Notes: a model not told the origin generated them from the letters alone. 64,000 bases of DNA from CAKRJP01 sp963634745 (GCA_963634745.1 CAVHCX010000008.1:37124-101123); one strand, 5' to 3'; shown: positions 47,101 to 55,338, numbered from the stretch's first letter. Made by a program: numbers and translations.

Positions 47101-47589
47101 GGAGGCATGGTCACGGAGTGTAAGGTAAAGTATACCAAGAATAAACAGATGATGGCCTATGTTACTCTGGAAGATTTGATGGGAACCATCGAGGTGATTG
47201 TCTTTTCAAAGGCTTATGAGCAATACCATCAGGACCTAGCCCAGGACAATAAAGTCTTTATAAAGGGGCGGGTCCAGGAGGTGGAGGAGGATACCGGCAA
47301 ATTAATCTGCGAGTCGGTCATCCCCTTTGATGCTACAAAAAAAGAACTCTGGCTGCAGTTCCCGGACAAGGAGACTTATTTAAGGCAGGAAGAGGAAGTC
47401 TTAGAAAAACTTGCCCAGTCGCCGGGAAAGGATTCCGTTGCAATTTACTGTATGAAGGAGAAGGCAGTAAAGCGCCTTCCGGCCTCAAGAAATGTAGATG
47501 CAAATAAAATTTTCCTTGGCAGATTGTCGAACTATTTGGGCGAAAACAACGTAAAAGTGGTGGAAAAACCCATTGAAAACCATACCTAA
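44113..47589 (+). CDS. dnaE: DNA polymerase III alpha subunit (DnaE type)
   Basis: The 1158-residue protein starts with the PHP domain (HLHVHTEYSLLDG). The palm follows, with the catalytic acidic pair in SMPDIDVDFCYERR and GPGRGSAAGSVVSY. Further blocks are the fingers (DFAKYAFNKSHAAAYAVVSY), helix-hairpin-helix and an OB fold near 1000-1075 (MVTECKVKYTKNKQMMAYV). It is the replicative C-family polymerase of the DnaE1 layout. AAAGGAG precedes the ATG. pfkA follows closely. Confidence 0.96.
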   Translation: MSFAHLHVHTEYSLLDGSNKIKECISRVKELGMNSVAITDHGVMYGVIDFYRAARAAGIKPIIGCEVYVAPGSRFDKEAVGSGDDRYYHLVLLAENDQGYHNLMKIVSRGFTEGYYYKPRVDYQVLEEFHEGIIALSACLAGEVQKYILRGMYEDGKKAAYRYLEIFGEGNFFLELQDHGMPEQKMVNQGILRMSKETGIPMVATNDVHYTYAEDEKSHDILLCIQTGKKLADEDRMRYEGGQYFIKSEDQMRDLFPYATEAIDNTQKIADRCNVEIEFGVQKLPKYDVPEGYTSWEYLNKLCQEGFKRRYPEASKDLKERLEYELTTIKNMGYVDYFLIVWDFIHYAREHDIMVGPGRGSAAGSVVSYCLEITNIDPIRYQLLFERFLNPERVSMPDIDVDFCYERRQEVIDYVGRKYGSDCVVQIVTFGTMAAKGVLRDVGRVMDLPYAFVDSIAKMVPQELDITLDKALEKNPEFKKLYLEDERVRGLVDMSKRLEGLPRHTSMHAAGVVITQEAVEEYVPLSLGSDGSVTTQYVMTTLEELGLLKMDFLGLRTLTVIQDAFKLAGKTAGREVTGKEIDYNDQAVLELIGSGKTEGVFQLESPGMKSFMKELKPQSLEDIIAGISLYRPGPMDFIPQYIKGKNHPEDIVYDCPQLEPILSPTYGCIVYQEQVMQIVRDLAGYTLGRSDLVRRAMSKKKASVMEKERQNFVYGNKEEGVPGCISKGIKEEVAHRIFDEMTDFAKYAFNKSHAAAYAVVSYQTAWLKYYYPVEYMAALMTSVLDNSGKVSEYIYTCKQMGIGILPPDINKGEGGFSVDQGDIRFGLSAIKSVGRPVVKAVVEERQTGGEFTSLKNFIERMGGKSANKRTVENFIKAGAFDGFGGTRKQYLQVYLSIMDQVSQERKNSIAGQMTLFDFMSEDQRAEYEISLPDVGEFDKESLLAMEKEVLGIYLSGHPLEEYAEKWRKNISKTTLDFQWQEELGASKVKDKAREIVGGMVTECKVKYTKNKQMMAYVTLEDLMGTIEVIVFSKAYEQYHQDLAQDNKVFIKGRVQEVEEDTGKLICESVIPFDATKKELWLQFPDKETYLRQEEEVLEKLAQSPGKDSVAIYCMKEKAVKRLPASRNVDANKIFLGRLSNYLGENNVKVVEKPIENHT

Positions 47590-47673
47590 ATGATATACAA
47601 TGACCTTAAAAATGGCCGAAAAGACCGTTTCTTTTTTGAGGTTAAGATAGGTGAGTTGATGGAGGATGAAATT

Positions 47674-48651
47674 ATGTCACACAAGGAAGTACGAACAATA
47701 GGAGTTCTGACCAGTGGAGGAGATGCTCCGGGAATGAATGCAGCTATCCGTGCAGTTGTAAGAACCGCACTGGCCAAGGGATTGAAGGTTCGAGGAATCC
47801 GCAGAGGATACCAAGGACTTTTAGATGAGGAGATTATTGATCTTTCGGCCAGAGATGTATCAGATACCATTCAAAAAGGTGGAACCATCTTGCAGACAGC
47901 CAGATGCTCTGCCATGAGAACAGAAGAAGGTCAGCAGAAGGCAGCAGCCATCTGTAAGAAGTATGGCATTGACGGCCTGGTAGTTATCGGAGGAGATGGA
48001 TCCTTTAAGGGAGCGCAGAGATTGGCAGCCCTTGGAATCAATACCATAGGACTTCCTGGAACTATTGATTTGGATATCGGATGTACAGAATTTACCATTG
48101 GATTTGATACAGCAGTAAATACTGCTATGGAAGCTATCGATAAGGTTCGAGATACTTCTACTTCCCATGAGAGATGCTCCATTATCGAGGTTATGGGTAG
48201 AGATGCCGGATACCTGGCCCTGTGGTGCGGAATTGCCAATGGAGCAGAGCGTATTATGCTTCCGGAAGAGCATGGCTATGATGAGAAGACTATTGTGGAT
48301 GACATTAAGGAATGTAGAAAACGTGGCAAGAAAAATTATATTATCATCAATGCAGAGGGTGTTGGTGATTCCATGAATATGGCAAAGCGTATTGAGGAAG
48401 CCACAGGAATGGAGACAAGAGCTACTATTTTAGGACACATGCAGCGAGGCGGAAGCCCGACCTGTAAGGACCGTGTTTACGCATCTATTATGGGATCTAT
48501 GGCAGTGGAACTTCTCATAGAAGGAAAGACCAACCGTGTCGTAGGTTACCAGCATGGAGAGTACAGAGACTTTGATATTAACGAAGCTCTCAGCATGGAG
48601 AAGACCATTCCTGAATATCAGTTAGAGATTGCCAAGACCTTGGCATTATAA
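47674..48651 (+). CDS. pfkA: ATP-dependent 6-phosphofructokinase
   Basis: The 325-residue protein has the ATP loop TSGGDAPGMNAAIRA, IGGDGSFKGA (Gly instead of the Asp of pyrophosphate-dependent enzymes), the catalytic LPGTIDLDIGCTE and EVMGRDAGYLALW. It is the glycolytic kinase acting in the cytoplasm. Start 47674 follows TGGAGG at good spacing; the frame is open back to 47590 but nothing supports that extension. The dnaE-pfkA order is common in Clostridia. Confidence 0.95.
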   Translation: MSHKEVRTIGVLTSGGDAPGMNAAIRAVVRTALAKGLKVRGIRRGYQGLLDEEIIDLSARDVSDTIQKGGTILQTARCSAMRTEEGQQKAAAICKKYGIDGLVVIGGDGSFKGAQRLAALGINTIGLPGTIDLDIGCTEFTIGFDTAVNTAMEAIDKVRDTSTSHERCSIIEVMGRDAGYLALWCGIANGAERIMLPEEHGYDEKTIVDDIKECRKRGKKNYIIINAEGVGDSMNMAKRIEEATGMETRATILGHMQRGGSPTCKDRVYASIMGSMAVELLIEGKTNRVVGYQHGEYRDFDINEALSMEKTIPEYQLEIAKTLAL

Positions 48652-48667
48652 TAAGGAGTTTGAATTG

Positions 48668-49495
48668 GTGAGTATAGATAAAGATGGGGTGAGTGAGGCC
48701 CCTGTAGGAGTATTTGATTCCGGTGTGGGAGGACTGACCGTGGCCCGGGAGATCATGCGTCAGTTGCCGGAGGAGAATATCGTTTATTTTGGGGATACTG
48801 CCAGAGTTCCCTACGGAAGTAAGTCCCAGGATAATATTATAAGATTTAGCAGACAGATCATACATTTTCTTCAAAGCAAGAAGGTAAAAGCCATAGTGAT
48901 CGCCTGTAATACTGCCAGCGCCCTGGCCCTTGATACGGTGAAGGATGAACTGGATATTCCTATCATAGGAGTGATCGTTCCGGGCGCCAGAGCGGCATTA
49001 AAGGAGACAAAAAACGGAAAGATCGGTGTGGTGGGAACAGAAGCTACCATCAACAGTGAGACCTACACAAAAGTGATTCAGTCCATGAATCCAAAGGCTC
49101 AGGTGAAAGGAAAGGCCTGCCCCCTATTTGTTCCTTTGGTGGAGGAAGGATTTGCAAAGCATAAGATTACAGAAGAAGTCATAGACATTTATATTTCTGA
49201 ATTCAAAAAGTCAGAGATCGATACTATGATCTTAGGCTGTACCCATTATCCCCTACTTCGAAGCCGGATTATGGCTTATTTGGGAGATAAAGTACATATT
49301 GTAAATCCTGCCTATGAGACGGCCATAGAATTAAAGGAGATTCTGGAAAATTTGGGACTTGCCAACCATTCCGGAAAGGCGGCAAGCTATGAATTCTATG
49401 TCAGCGATGCGGCAGAAAAATTTACCAAACTTGCCAATACGATTTTGCCTTATGACGTGGCAACTACCAAAAAAATCAACATCGAGGAGTATTAA
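48668..49495 (+). CDS. murI: Glutamate racemase
   Basis: The ~275-residue protein has VGVFDSGVGGLTV, the first catalytic Cys in IACNTASALA and the second in LGCTHYPLLRS. It makes D-glutamate for peptidoglycan. The start is GTG at 48668 or TTG at 48665, both after AAGGAG; the ATG at 48629 is inside pfkA and has no ribosome site. Confidence 0.94.
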   Translation: MSIDKDGVSEAPVGVFDSGVGGLTVAREIMRQLPEENIVYFGDTARVPYGSKSQDNIIRFSRQIIHFLQSKKVKAIVIACNTASALALDTVKDELDIPIIGVIVPGARAALKETKNGKIGVVGTEATINSETYTKVIQSMNPKAQVKGKACPLFVPLVEEGFAKHKITEEVIDIYISEFKKSEIDTMILGCTHYPLLRSRIMAYLGDKVHIVNPAYETAIELKEILENLGLANHSGKAASYEFYVSDAAEKFTKLANTILPYDVATTKKINIEEY

Positions 49496-49503
49496 GAAAA
49501 AGT

Positions 49504-49968
49504 ATGACAAAAGATGTATTAGTAAGTATTTCCGGACTTCACAACAGTGTCTATGGGGAAGAAGAGCCGGAAGCGGCAGAACTCGAGGAACCCATCGAGA
49601 TTATAACGCCGGCGACTTATTACTATAAGAACGGAAAACATTATGTAATCTTTGAAGAGATGGTGGAAGGATTTTCAGAGGGGATCCGCAATAAAATAAG
49701 GATCACAGAGAATGAGAAGCTGGAGATTATGAAGTCGGGAGTCACCGACACCAGCCTTATCTTCGAGAAAGATCGCATAAATATGACCCCTTATAAAATG
49801 CCTTACGGAGAGATGTTAGTAGGTACCCATACCTACCGCATGGATACCCAGGTGGAGGAAGAAGAAATCCATGTCCAGGCAGAATATGGCTTGGAGATTA
49901 ATGGGGAAAAAGCGGCAGATTGCCGGATTCAAATTAAAATAAAGGCTACGTGTCTTGGAAGAGAATGA
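49504..49968 (+). CDS. DUF1934 (YwiB-type) beta-barrel protein
   Basis: The 154-residue protein has the alternating beta pattern of the DUF1934/YwiB lipocalin-like family (VLVSISGLH, YYYKNGKHYVIFEE, NKIRITENEKLEIMKSG, MLVGTHTYRMDTQ). Its function is unknown. Proteins of this family often lie next to murI or arginyl-tRNA synthetase. It starts eight bases after murI and ends inside a terminator stem. Confidence 0.85.
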   Translation: MTKDVLVSISGLHNSVYGEEEPEAAELEEPIEIITPATYYYKNGKHYVIFEEMVEGFSEGIRNKIRITENEKLEIMKSGVTDTSLIFEKDRINMTPYKMPYGEMLVGTHTYRMDTQVEEEEIHVQAEYGLEINGEKAADCRIQIKIKATCLGRE

Positions 49969-49990
49969 TTCCAAGACATGTGGCTTTTTT
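49944..49990 (+). terminator. Terminator overlapping the DUF1934 gene end
   Basis: A 16-base-pair stem (GCTACGTGTCTTGGAA and near-complement, one wobble) is followed by T6. The stop codon lies in the loop. Confidence 0.85.
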
Positions 49991-49999
49991 GTTTATGTA

Positions 50000-50252
50000 G
50001 TGGGGTGGGGAGACCGTACTGCAGGGGTGGGATCTACCGCAAAGACACGCTGCGTTTCCTAGTCGCTTTCAGCCGGCTGATTCGCGAGGCCTTCCGCCAA
50101 CTCGCGCTTTGCGCTCACGAGGAAGCTAAAGCTCCCTCGGCCCTTCGGGCACAAGGCGTCAGTCCTCGCTGCCGGCTGAAAGCTCCTGACGGAAACTCCG
50201 CTATCGTCTTTGCAGCAGATCCCACCCCTGCAGTACTCCCTTCCCATCCCAC
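50000..50252 (+). repeat. Hairpin repeat element, copy A (type-1 arms)
   Basis: A ~253-base GC-rich element. The ends are imperfect inverse complements (left GTGGGGTGGGG... and right ...CCCATCCCAC), as are the arm blocks 50031-50046 and 50206-50221 (two mismatches). The core starts TGATTCGCGAGGCC and has nested small hairpins (CGCGAG/CTCGCG, GCGCTTTGCGC, GAGGAAGCT/AGCTCCCTC, GCCCTTCGGGC). A ~40-base tail after it (to about 50292) is shared with copy B. Open frames inside are not considered genes. Confidence 0.85.
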
Positions 50253-50360
50253 ATTAAAAAAATCATCAGCGACTTTCTTATTCAGCGGAACTTGTGGATT
50301 TTTTTGCTGTGGTAACCCACTAAGTGTAAGAAACGCAGCTTTCTTTTTCGCATCATCGGA

Positions 50361-50389
50361 TTGACATTTCTTATGTTTCTTGCTATAAA
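50361..50389 (+). promoter_or_regulatory. Consensus promoter of the rpn gene
   Basis: A perfect TTGACA (50361-50366) is 17 bases from TATAAA (50384-50389), with a TGC extended -10. The rest of the 50253-50577 stretch is AT-rich leader without a recognised feature. Confidence 0.75.
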
Positions 50390-50577
50390 AGATATATCTA
50401 AAGCATTTACTTTTCTTATTTTTCTTTGCAAGTTTTTTGCATCTAAATTCTATTAAGAACCGAATTTCTTCGGGAAAAGAAATCTCAATGCTTATAACCA
50501 ATTCAATTCAGCAGGAGGTTTCGAAAATAGTTGATCAGCATTTCGCTCCTGCACTCACAAAAAAGGAGGACTTGCTT

Positions 50578-51549
50578 ATGGCTAGTAAAAGCAAACAGAA
50601 AAAGAAAAAACAAATCGTTAAGAGAACTTACAAGGATAGTTTATTTCGGATGTTATTTAATGACCCGGAGCAGTTATTGGAACTTTATAATGCGATTAAT
50701 GGAACCGGTTATACAGATCCTGAGGTCTTGGAAATTAATACCCTGGAAAATGCTGTCTACCTGTCTATTAAAAATGACATATCGGTTATCGTTGATACTA
50801 CATTATCTCTGTACGAGCATCAATCTACCTATAGCCCCAATCTCCCCTATCGTAACCTGCAATATGTCTCAGCTATTTATGCAGGCATGGTAGCAGAAAA
50901 TCAGATTTACAGTTCCAGAGCCTTGCAGCTTCCGACTCCGAGTTTTGTAGTATTCTACAATGGCACTGATAAGAAACTGCCGGACCGTACAGAACTGAAG
51001 CTCTCTGATTTGTTTAAGAAGAGTAATATGGCTACAGAAGTTGGTCCCTGGATGGAACTGACTACCGTGATTTTAAATATCAATCAGGGGTATAATGAAG
51101 AGCTCATGAAAACCTGTCAGACCCTCAGCCAATATACAGAATTGGTAGCGCGGATTCGAGAATATCAAAAGGAGATGTCTCTTGAAAAAGCCGTGACCTG
51201 CGCCATCGATGAATGTATTTCTGAAGGGATTCTGGAAGATTTCCTAAGTAAGAATCGAAGGGAGGCCATACGCGTGAGTGTATTAGAATGTAAAGTAGAA
51301 GATGTTATGGAGCTTCTTCAAAAAGAAGCAAAAGAGGATGGATTCGCTGAAGGGCGTGCTGAAGGGATGGCTGAGGGCCAGGCTAAAGGAGAAACCACTG
51401 GCAGAATTAATAATCAGCTTGCCTCTATTCAGGCTCTTGCTAAAAATTTAAAGATGAATTCGGAGCAAGCCATGGATGCATTAAATATCCCTGAGAGGGA
51501 CCGAGAATTCTTGATGGAGCAAATAAAAATGACGGGACTGTCGCATTAG
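50578..51549 (+). CDS. Rpn-family recombination-promoting nuclease / putative transposase
   Basis: The 323-residue protein (start 50578, after AAAGGAGG; an extension to 50437 lacks a site) is of the PD-(D/E)XK Rpn/YhgA type. YKDSLFRMLFNDPEQLLELYNA is the family opening. VIVDTTLSLYEHQS carries the Asp...Glu-x-Gln catalytic pattern, and a C-terminal EGRAEGMAEGQAKGE linker is typical. E. coli RpnA promotes RecA-independent recombination by DNA cleavage. The gene lies between two direct copies (A and B) of the hairpin element. Its last codons overlap a terminator stem that also occurs beside copy E. Confidence 0.88.
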   Translation: MASKSKQKKKKQIVKRTYKDSLFRMLFNDPEQLLELYNAINGTGYTDPEVLEINTLENAVYLSIKNDISVIVDTTLSLYEHQSTYSPNLPYRNLQYVSAIYAGMVAENQIYSSRALQLPTPSFVVFYNGTDKKLPDRTELKLSDLFKKSNMATEVGPWMELTTVILNINQGYNEELMKTCQTLSQYTELVARIREYQKEMSLEKAVTCAIDECISEGILEDFLSKNRREAIRVSVLECKVEDVMELLQKEAKEDGFAEGRAEGMAEGQAKGETTGRINNQLASIQALAKNLKMNSEQAMDALNIPERDREFLMEQIKMTGLSH

Positions 51550-51564
51550 CGGCGGTCTTTTTTT
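51533..51564 (+). terminator. Terminator overlapping the rpn stop codon
   Basis: GACTGTCGC pairs with GCGGCGGTC through several G-T wobbles around ATTA, then T7. A 24-base identical copy lies at 56623. Confidence 0.75.
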
Positions 51565-51566
51565 AT

Positions 51567-51815
51567 GTGGGGTGGGGACCGTACTGCAGGGGTGGGATCT
51601 GCCGCAAAGACACGCTGCGTTTCCTAGTCGCTTTCAGCCGGCTGATTCGCGAGGGCTTCCGCCAACTCGCACTTCGCGCTCACTCAGGGCTTACGCCCTC
51701 GGCCCTTCGGGCACAAGGCGTCAGTCCTCGCTGCCGGCTGAAAGCTCCTGACGGAAACTCCGCTATCGTCTTTGCAGCAGATCCCACCCCTGCAGTACTC
51801 CCTTCCCTATCCTAC
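51567..51815 (+). repeat. Hairpin repeat element, copy B (type-1 arms)
   Basis: A ~249-base copy in the same orientation as A. The arms GATCTGCCGCAAAGAC and GTCTTTGCAGCAGATC are near-complementary. The apical hairpin differs from A (AGGGC TTAC GCCCT) but still pairs. The shared tail runs to about 51853. Open frames inside are judged non-coding. Confidence 0.85.
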
Positions 51816-51910
51816 ATTAAAAAATTCATCAGCGACTTTCTTATTCGGCGGAAACATGTAACTTCTTTTTTCTCAACTGTAATATGAGGACAGAAGTTGG
51901 ATGCTATAAA

Positions 51911-52118
51911 GGGTCCATTCTATGTAGTGGAAAAACATTGCGAGGCTTCCGTAGGGAGCTGCAGGCTGGCATCGGGGGCTGGAGCCTTGTGCCCGAAGGG
52001 CCGAGGGGCTTTAAGCCCCTCGTGAGCGCAAAGCGCGAGTTGGCGGAAGGCCTCGCGAATCAGCCACCTGCAGCGAGTAGGAAACGTAGCATGTTTTTCC
52101 ACTACATAGAATGGCCCC
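51911..52118 (-). repeat. Hairpin repeat element, copy C (type-3 arms, inverted)
   Basis: A 208-base element whose core is on the opposite strand to A and B. The outer 28 bases on each side are inverse complements with one mismatch (core CTATGTAGTGGAAAAACAT) and are unrelated to the arms of A, B or E. The apical stem is GAGGGGCTT/AAGCCCCTC. Confidence 0.85.
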
Positions 52119-52125
52119 ATTTACA

Positions 52126-52180
52126 GCCCACCAACCTTCCTGCCCCTCATATGAGTCTATTTTTTTGTTTTATTGACTGA
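52126..52180 (+). repeat. 55-base segment upstream of the third ChW gene, duplicated at the window end
   Basis: Identical base for base to 63946-64000. It ends with TTTTTTTGTTTTATTGACTGA, just before the ChW promoter region. Confidence 0.9.
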
Positions 52181-52186
52181 AAAACG

Positions 52187-52215
52187 TTGAAAAAATCGGG
52201 GGGTGCTACGATAAG
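52187..52215 (+). promoter_or_regulatory. Possible promoter of the third ChW gene
   Basis: TTGAAA (52187-52192) and GATAAG (52210-52215) are 17 bases apart. The -10 matches only 4 of 6. Confidence 0.35.
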
Positions 52216-52260
52216 AGCGGAATACAGAGGTTGTTTAAACCAGAAAAAGGAGGAAAAGTT

Positions 52261-53931
52261 TTGAAAAGAAATGTAGTAAGCAAAATCCTTGTTCTAGCCA
52301 TCTCGGCTTCTATGCTGCTTGGCAGCACATCAGTCTTTGCCGAGACTCTAGAAACACAGGATACGGCGCAGGAAGAGGTGACTGTGGATCCGGATGCGAC
52401 GGAGCAGGTAGCGGATGATGTGACGGAGGATCAGGAGACTACTGATCCGACACAGGAGGCTGTGGCAGATGAGAAGGCTGTGGCAGACGAAGACTCATTG
52501 GCAAAATCTTCAGGAGGTACCACGGTAAGTTACAGAACCCATGTCCAGACCTATGGCTGGCAGGACTATGTAAGTAATGGAACTATGTCCGGTACCGAAG
52601 GGCAGGCGAAACGTCTGGAGGGTATCAACATTAAGCTTGAAAACCAGGAGTATGAGGGTGGTATCACCTACAGAACCCATGTACAGACTTATGGCTGGCA
52701 GGATTATGTAAGCAACGATGCCATGGCAGGTACTGAAGGGGAGGCCAAGAGATTAGAGGCCATTCAAATCGAACTTACCGGAGAGATGGCAGACCACTAT
52801 GATGTCTATTATAGAGTTCATTCGCAAACCTACGGCTGGCTTGGATGGGCGAAGAATGGCGAGAAGGCCGGATCTTCTAACTATGCAAAGAGACTGGAAG
52901 GAATCCAGATTGTTTTGGTAGAAAAGGGTGGAGAAGCTCCCGGCTCTACAGAGGGCGCATACGTGCATCCATGGGTCGGCTACAATACTCATGTGCAGAC
53001 CTACGGCTGGCAGGGATTTAAGTTTGATGGAGATACTGCAGGAACCAGTGGCCAGGCAAAGAGATTAGAGGGAATCCAGCTAAAACTTGTAGATCAGCCT
53101 TACGAGGGAAGCATCCAGTATAAAACTCATGTGCAAACCTACGGCTGGCAGGATTGGACCTCAGATGGAGCAACAGCAGGAACTACCGGAGAGGCCAAGA
53201 GACTAGAGGCCATTCAGATCCAGTTGACCGGAGAAATGGCAGACCATTTTGATGTGTACTATAGAGTGCACTCACAGACCTACGGCTGGCTCGGATGGGC
53301 AAAGAATGGGGAGTCCGCAGGAACCGAAGGCTTCGGAAAGAGACTGGAGGCCATTGAAGTTGTTCTTGTAGAAAAAGGTAATGAGGCTCCTTCCAGTGAC
53401 ATCGAAGCATTTAAAAAAGCAGAAGATACACAAAACGATGAAGCATCTGTATGGACAAGTGGCGTGATGGCTTGTCAGGGTAGTGGTTATGTTACTGTTA
53501 CAGATTCCATTGGATGGTCACATACATATATATTCGTTGATGGAAAATCTTATAGGTCAGATCGCCTGGATATGGGAGAGCAGTATCCGGTTTTTGGAGC
53601 TCACAAAGGCAAGGTGAAGATCAGCTTTGTAGCGGCTCCTCATTATGCACTTAAAGAGTCTGGCTATGTAACAATAAATGGAAATGCGCTGGACTCTACA
53701 TTGATTGGTATCCAGGATTCTGGGGCACTCATCTCTACTATAGAATGTGATGTGGATGATTTCTTTGTTGTCAATGCTGATTTTGAGCCAATGTCAAAGC
53801 TTAATATCATGGATTTAGGAGTGACTGCTGAGGATTGGCATTTAGATAGAGACTGGGATCGGGATCCGGAAAATGCATGGGATGAAGCTTTGTGGAAAAC
53901 TCTGACAAGCTTATGCGGGTATAAGGATTAA
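52261..53931 (+). CDS. ChW-repeat surface protein with an unassigned C-terminal domain
   Basis: The start is TTG at 52261 behind AAAGGAGG, giving 556 residues. There is a signal peptide (1-27, cleavage after VFA), an acidic linker rich in Glu/Asp/Thr (~28-85), and six ChW repeats as two triplets (residues ~88-225 and ~238-376). The triplets are offset by exactly 450 bases, a recent tandem duplication. All six keep TYGW. The last ~170 residues (VMACQGSGYVTVTDSIGWSH, FVDGKSYRSDRLDMG, AHKGKVKISFVAAPHYALK, MDLGVTAEDWHLDRDWDRD) have no motif I recognise. Probably exported; function unknown. Confidence 0.88.
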   Translation: MKRNVVSKILVLAISASMLLGSTSVFAETLETQDTAQEEVTVDPDATEQVADDVTEDQETTDPTQEAVADEKAVADEDSLAKSSGGTTVSYRTHVQTYGWQDYVSNGTMSGTEGQAKRLEGINIKLENQEYEGGITYRTHVQTYGWQDYVSNDAMAGTEGEAKRLEAIQIELTGEMADHYDVYYRVHSQTYGWLGWAKNGEKAGSSNYAKRLEGIQIVLVEKGGEAPGSTEGAYVHPWVGYNTHVQTYGWQGFKFDGDTAGTSGQAKRLEGIQLKLVDQPYEGSIQYKTHVQTYGWQDWTSDGATAGTTGEAKRLEAIQIQLTGEMADHFDVYYRVHSQTYGWLGWAKNGESAGTEGFGKRLEAIEVVLVEKGNEAPSSDIEAFKKAEDTQNDEASVWTSGVMACQGSGYVTVTDSIGWSHTYIFVDGKSYRSDRLDMGEQYPVFGAHKGKVKISFVAAPHYALKESGYVTINGNALDSTLIGIQDSGALISTIECDVDDFFVVNADFEPMSKLNIMDLGVTAEDWHLDRDWDRDPENAWDEALWKTLTSLCGYKD

Positions 53932-53936
53932 AACTT

Positions 53937-53973
53937 AAGGTGTAACTCTGCTATGGAGTTACACCTTTTCTTT
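53937..53973. terminator. Terminator between the ChW gene and the MATE gene
   Basis: AAGGTGTAACTC and GAGTTACACCTT form a perfect 12-base-pair stem with a T-rich 3' side. It lies between convergent genes. Confidence 0.85.
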
Positions 53974-53979
53974 TATAAA

Positions 53980-55338
53980 TTAGATAGTCTCGGATCGGCT
54001 CTTAATTTTTCTGTATGATTTTAAACACAGGATTGCGGCCAGTATTAAAGACAGTAGATCGGCGATGGGTTGGGCATATACTATACCGGTCAAGCTAAAA
54101 GCCATGTTTAATATGTAAATCATGGGAAGGTAGATGATTCCTTGACGACTTACATTGATGATCAATGCCGGAAGGGCAGCCCCCATTGATTGCATACTGA
54201 ATTGTAGGACATAAAATACACCAAACAAAGAGCTTGTCAGGAGTAAAACCCTTGCAAACTGGATTGCGTAGCTGAGGGAATCATTTTCAGCCAAAAAAGC
54301 TCCGGCAATTTGTTCCGTGAAAATATAACATATTCCTGTAAGAAGCACACCTAATATAAGAGCAAAAATCAGTGAGAATTTCATTGTTTCATTAAATCGC
54401 TTCCAATTCTTTGAACCAATGCAGTAGCCGAGCAAGGAGGAAACGCCTTGTCCGATTCCCATACAGGCAAAACCTGTAATCATAGTAAATTTAGTAGCAA
54501 CGCCAATTCCGGCAAGTGGCATATCTCCGTAAGATGCAATCATCGAATTTAAGAATAACTGTGATATGCCCATAACGATCGGACCGAGAGCAGCAGGAAT
54601 TCCCATAGACAAGACGCCGGTAAGAACCCTGTCTTTCACAGTAAAATCCTTAATTGAAATGCTTAAGGAAGAAGATTTTTCTTGCACAAAATACAGGACA
54701 TAGTAGCCGGCTGCAAGAACATTGCTGACTACGGTAGCGATTGCGGCTCCTTTTACATCCAGGCCAAGCAATAAAATAAAGGCAGGGTCCAGAATAATAT
54801 TAATTATATTTCCCATGCTTGCTCCAAGCATGGCTTTTTTAGGCTGTCCGTCAGCCATAAGAATTTTTGAAAATGCACCGGAAACCATTACAAAGGGACC
54901 GCTTAGGGCAACGATCCTTAGATAGCTGTGTGCATAGGAAAAGGTTTGCTTACTTGCACCAAGCGCATACAGTAGCGGCTTTGCAAACAATACAAGAAGG
55001 AGCGCAAGCACAAGGCCAAATAAGATACTGGTCCACATACAAAAGGAACTGACTTTTTTGGCTCTTTCCAGATCTCCACTTCCGCTTAAGCGGGAAATAA
55101 GCGACATTCCGCCAACCCCAAATATCGTGCCAAAGGCTGTAAACAGCATAAAAATAGGAGCGGACAGCGAGATGGCTGCAACCATAATATCGTTATGGGT
55201 CTGTCCTATAAAAAATGTATCGGCAAGATTGTAGATTAAAGCCATAATCATGGTAATCATTGCCGGTATGACATTGGATATAACTGCTTTTTTGACCGGC
55301 ATTGAATTGAATTCTTCGAGTGATAATTTCTTTTTCAT
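53980..55338 (-). CDS. MATE-family efflux transporter
   Basis: The 452-residue protein has about 12 membrane helices in two halves with MATE motifs (NLADTFFIGQ, AISLSAPIFMLFTAFGTIFGVGG, LSGPFVMVSGAFSKIL, MGIPAALGPIVMGISQLFLN). It probably expels drugs or other cations using an ion gradient. GGAG lies upstream of the ATG. A palindrome close to its start matches one at the adjacent marR start, so the two genes form a regulated pair. Confidence 0.92.
   Translation of the reverse strand: MKKKLSLEEFNSMPVKKAVISNVIPAMITMIMALIYNLADTFFIGQTHNDIMVAAISLSAPIFMLFTAFGTIFGVGGMSLISRLSGSGDLERAKKVSSFCMWTSILFGLVLALLLVLFAKPLLYALGASKQTFSYAHSYLRIVALSGPFVMVSGAFSKILMADGQPKKAMLGASMGNIINIILDPAFILLLGLDVKGAAIATVVSNVLAAGYYVLYFVQEKSSSLSISIKDFTVKDRVLTGVLSMGIPAALGPIVMGISQLFLNSMIASYGDMPLAGIGVATKFTMITGFACMGIGQGVSSLLGYCIGSKNWKRFNETMKFSLIFALILGVLLTGICYIFTEQIAGAFLAENDSLSYAIQFARVLLLTSSLFGVFYVLQFSMQSMGAALPALIINVSRQGIIYLPMIYILNMAFSLTGIVYAQPIADLLSLILAAILCLKSYRKIKSRSETI

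Noticed and set aside
47860..48273. 137-residue antisense frame inside pfkA
   Set aside because: It is a shadow of a conserved glycolytic gene, without start signals.
49978..50501. Open frames of 128 residues on both strands over repeat copy A
   Set aside because: They lie within the hairpin element, share it with copies B and E in altered form, have no good ribosome site and encode low-complexity Arg/Pro/Ala-rich sequence.
50000..51853. Classical insertion sequence or composite transposon
   Set aside because: No transposase with a DDE or tyrosine/serine motif is present and no target duplication is visible; the only candidate enzyme is the Rpn nuclease, so it is reported as a hypothesis.
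51567..52180. Open frames over repeat copies B and C (106 and 98 residues)
   Set aside because: They mirror the frames in copy A, are GC-rich repeat translations and differ by frame-breaking changes between copies.
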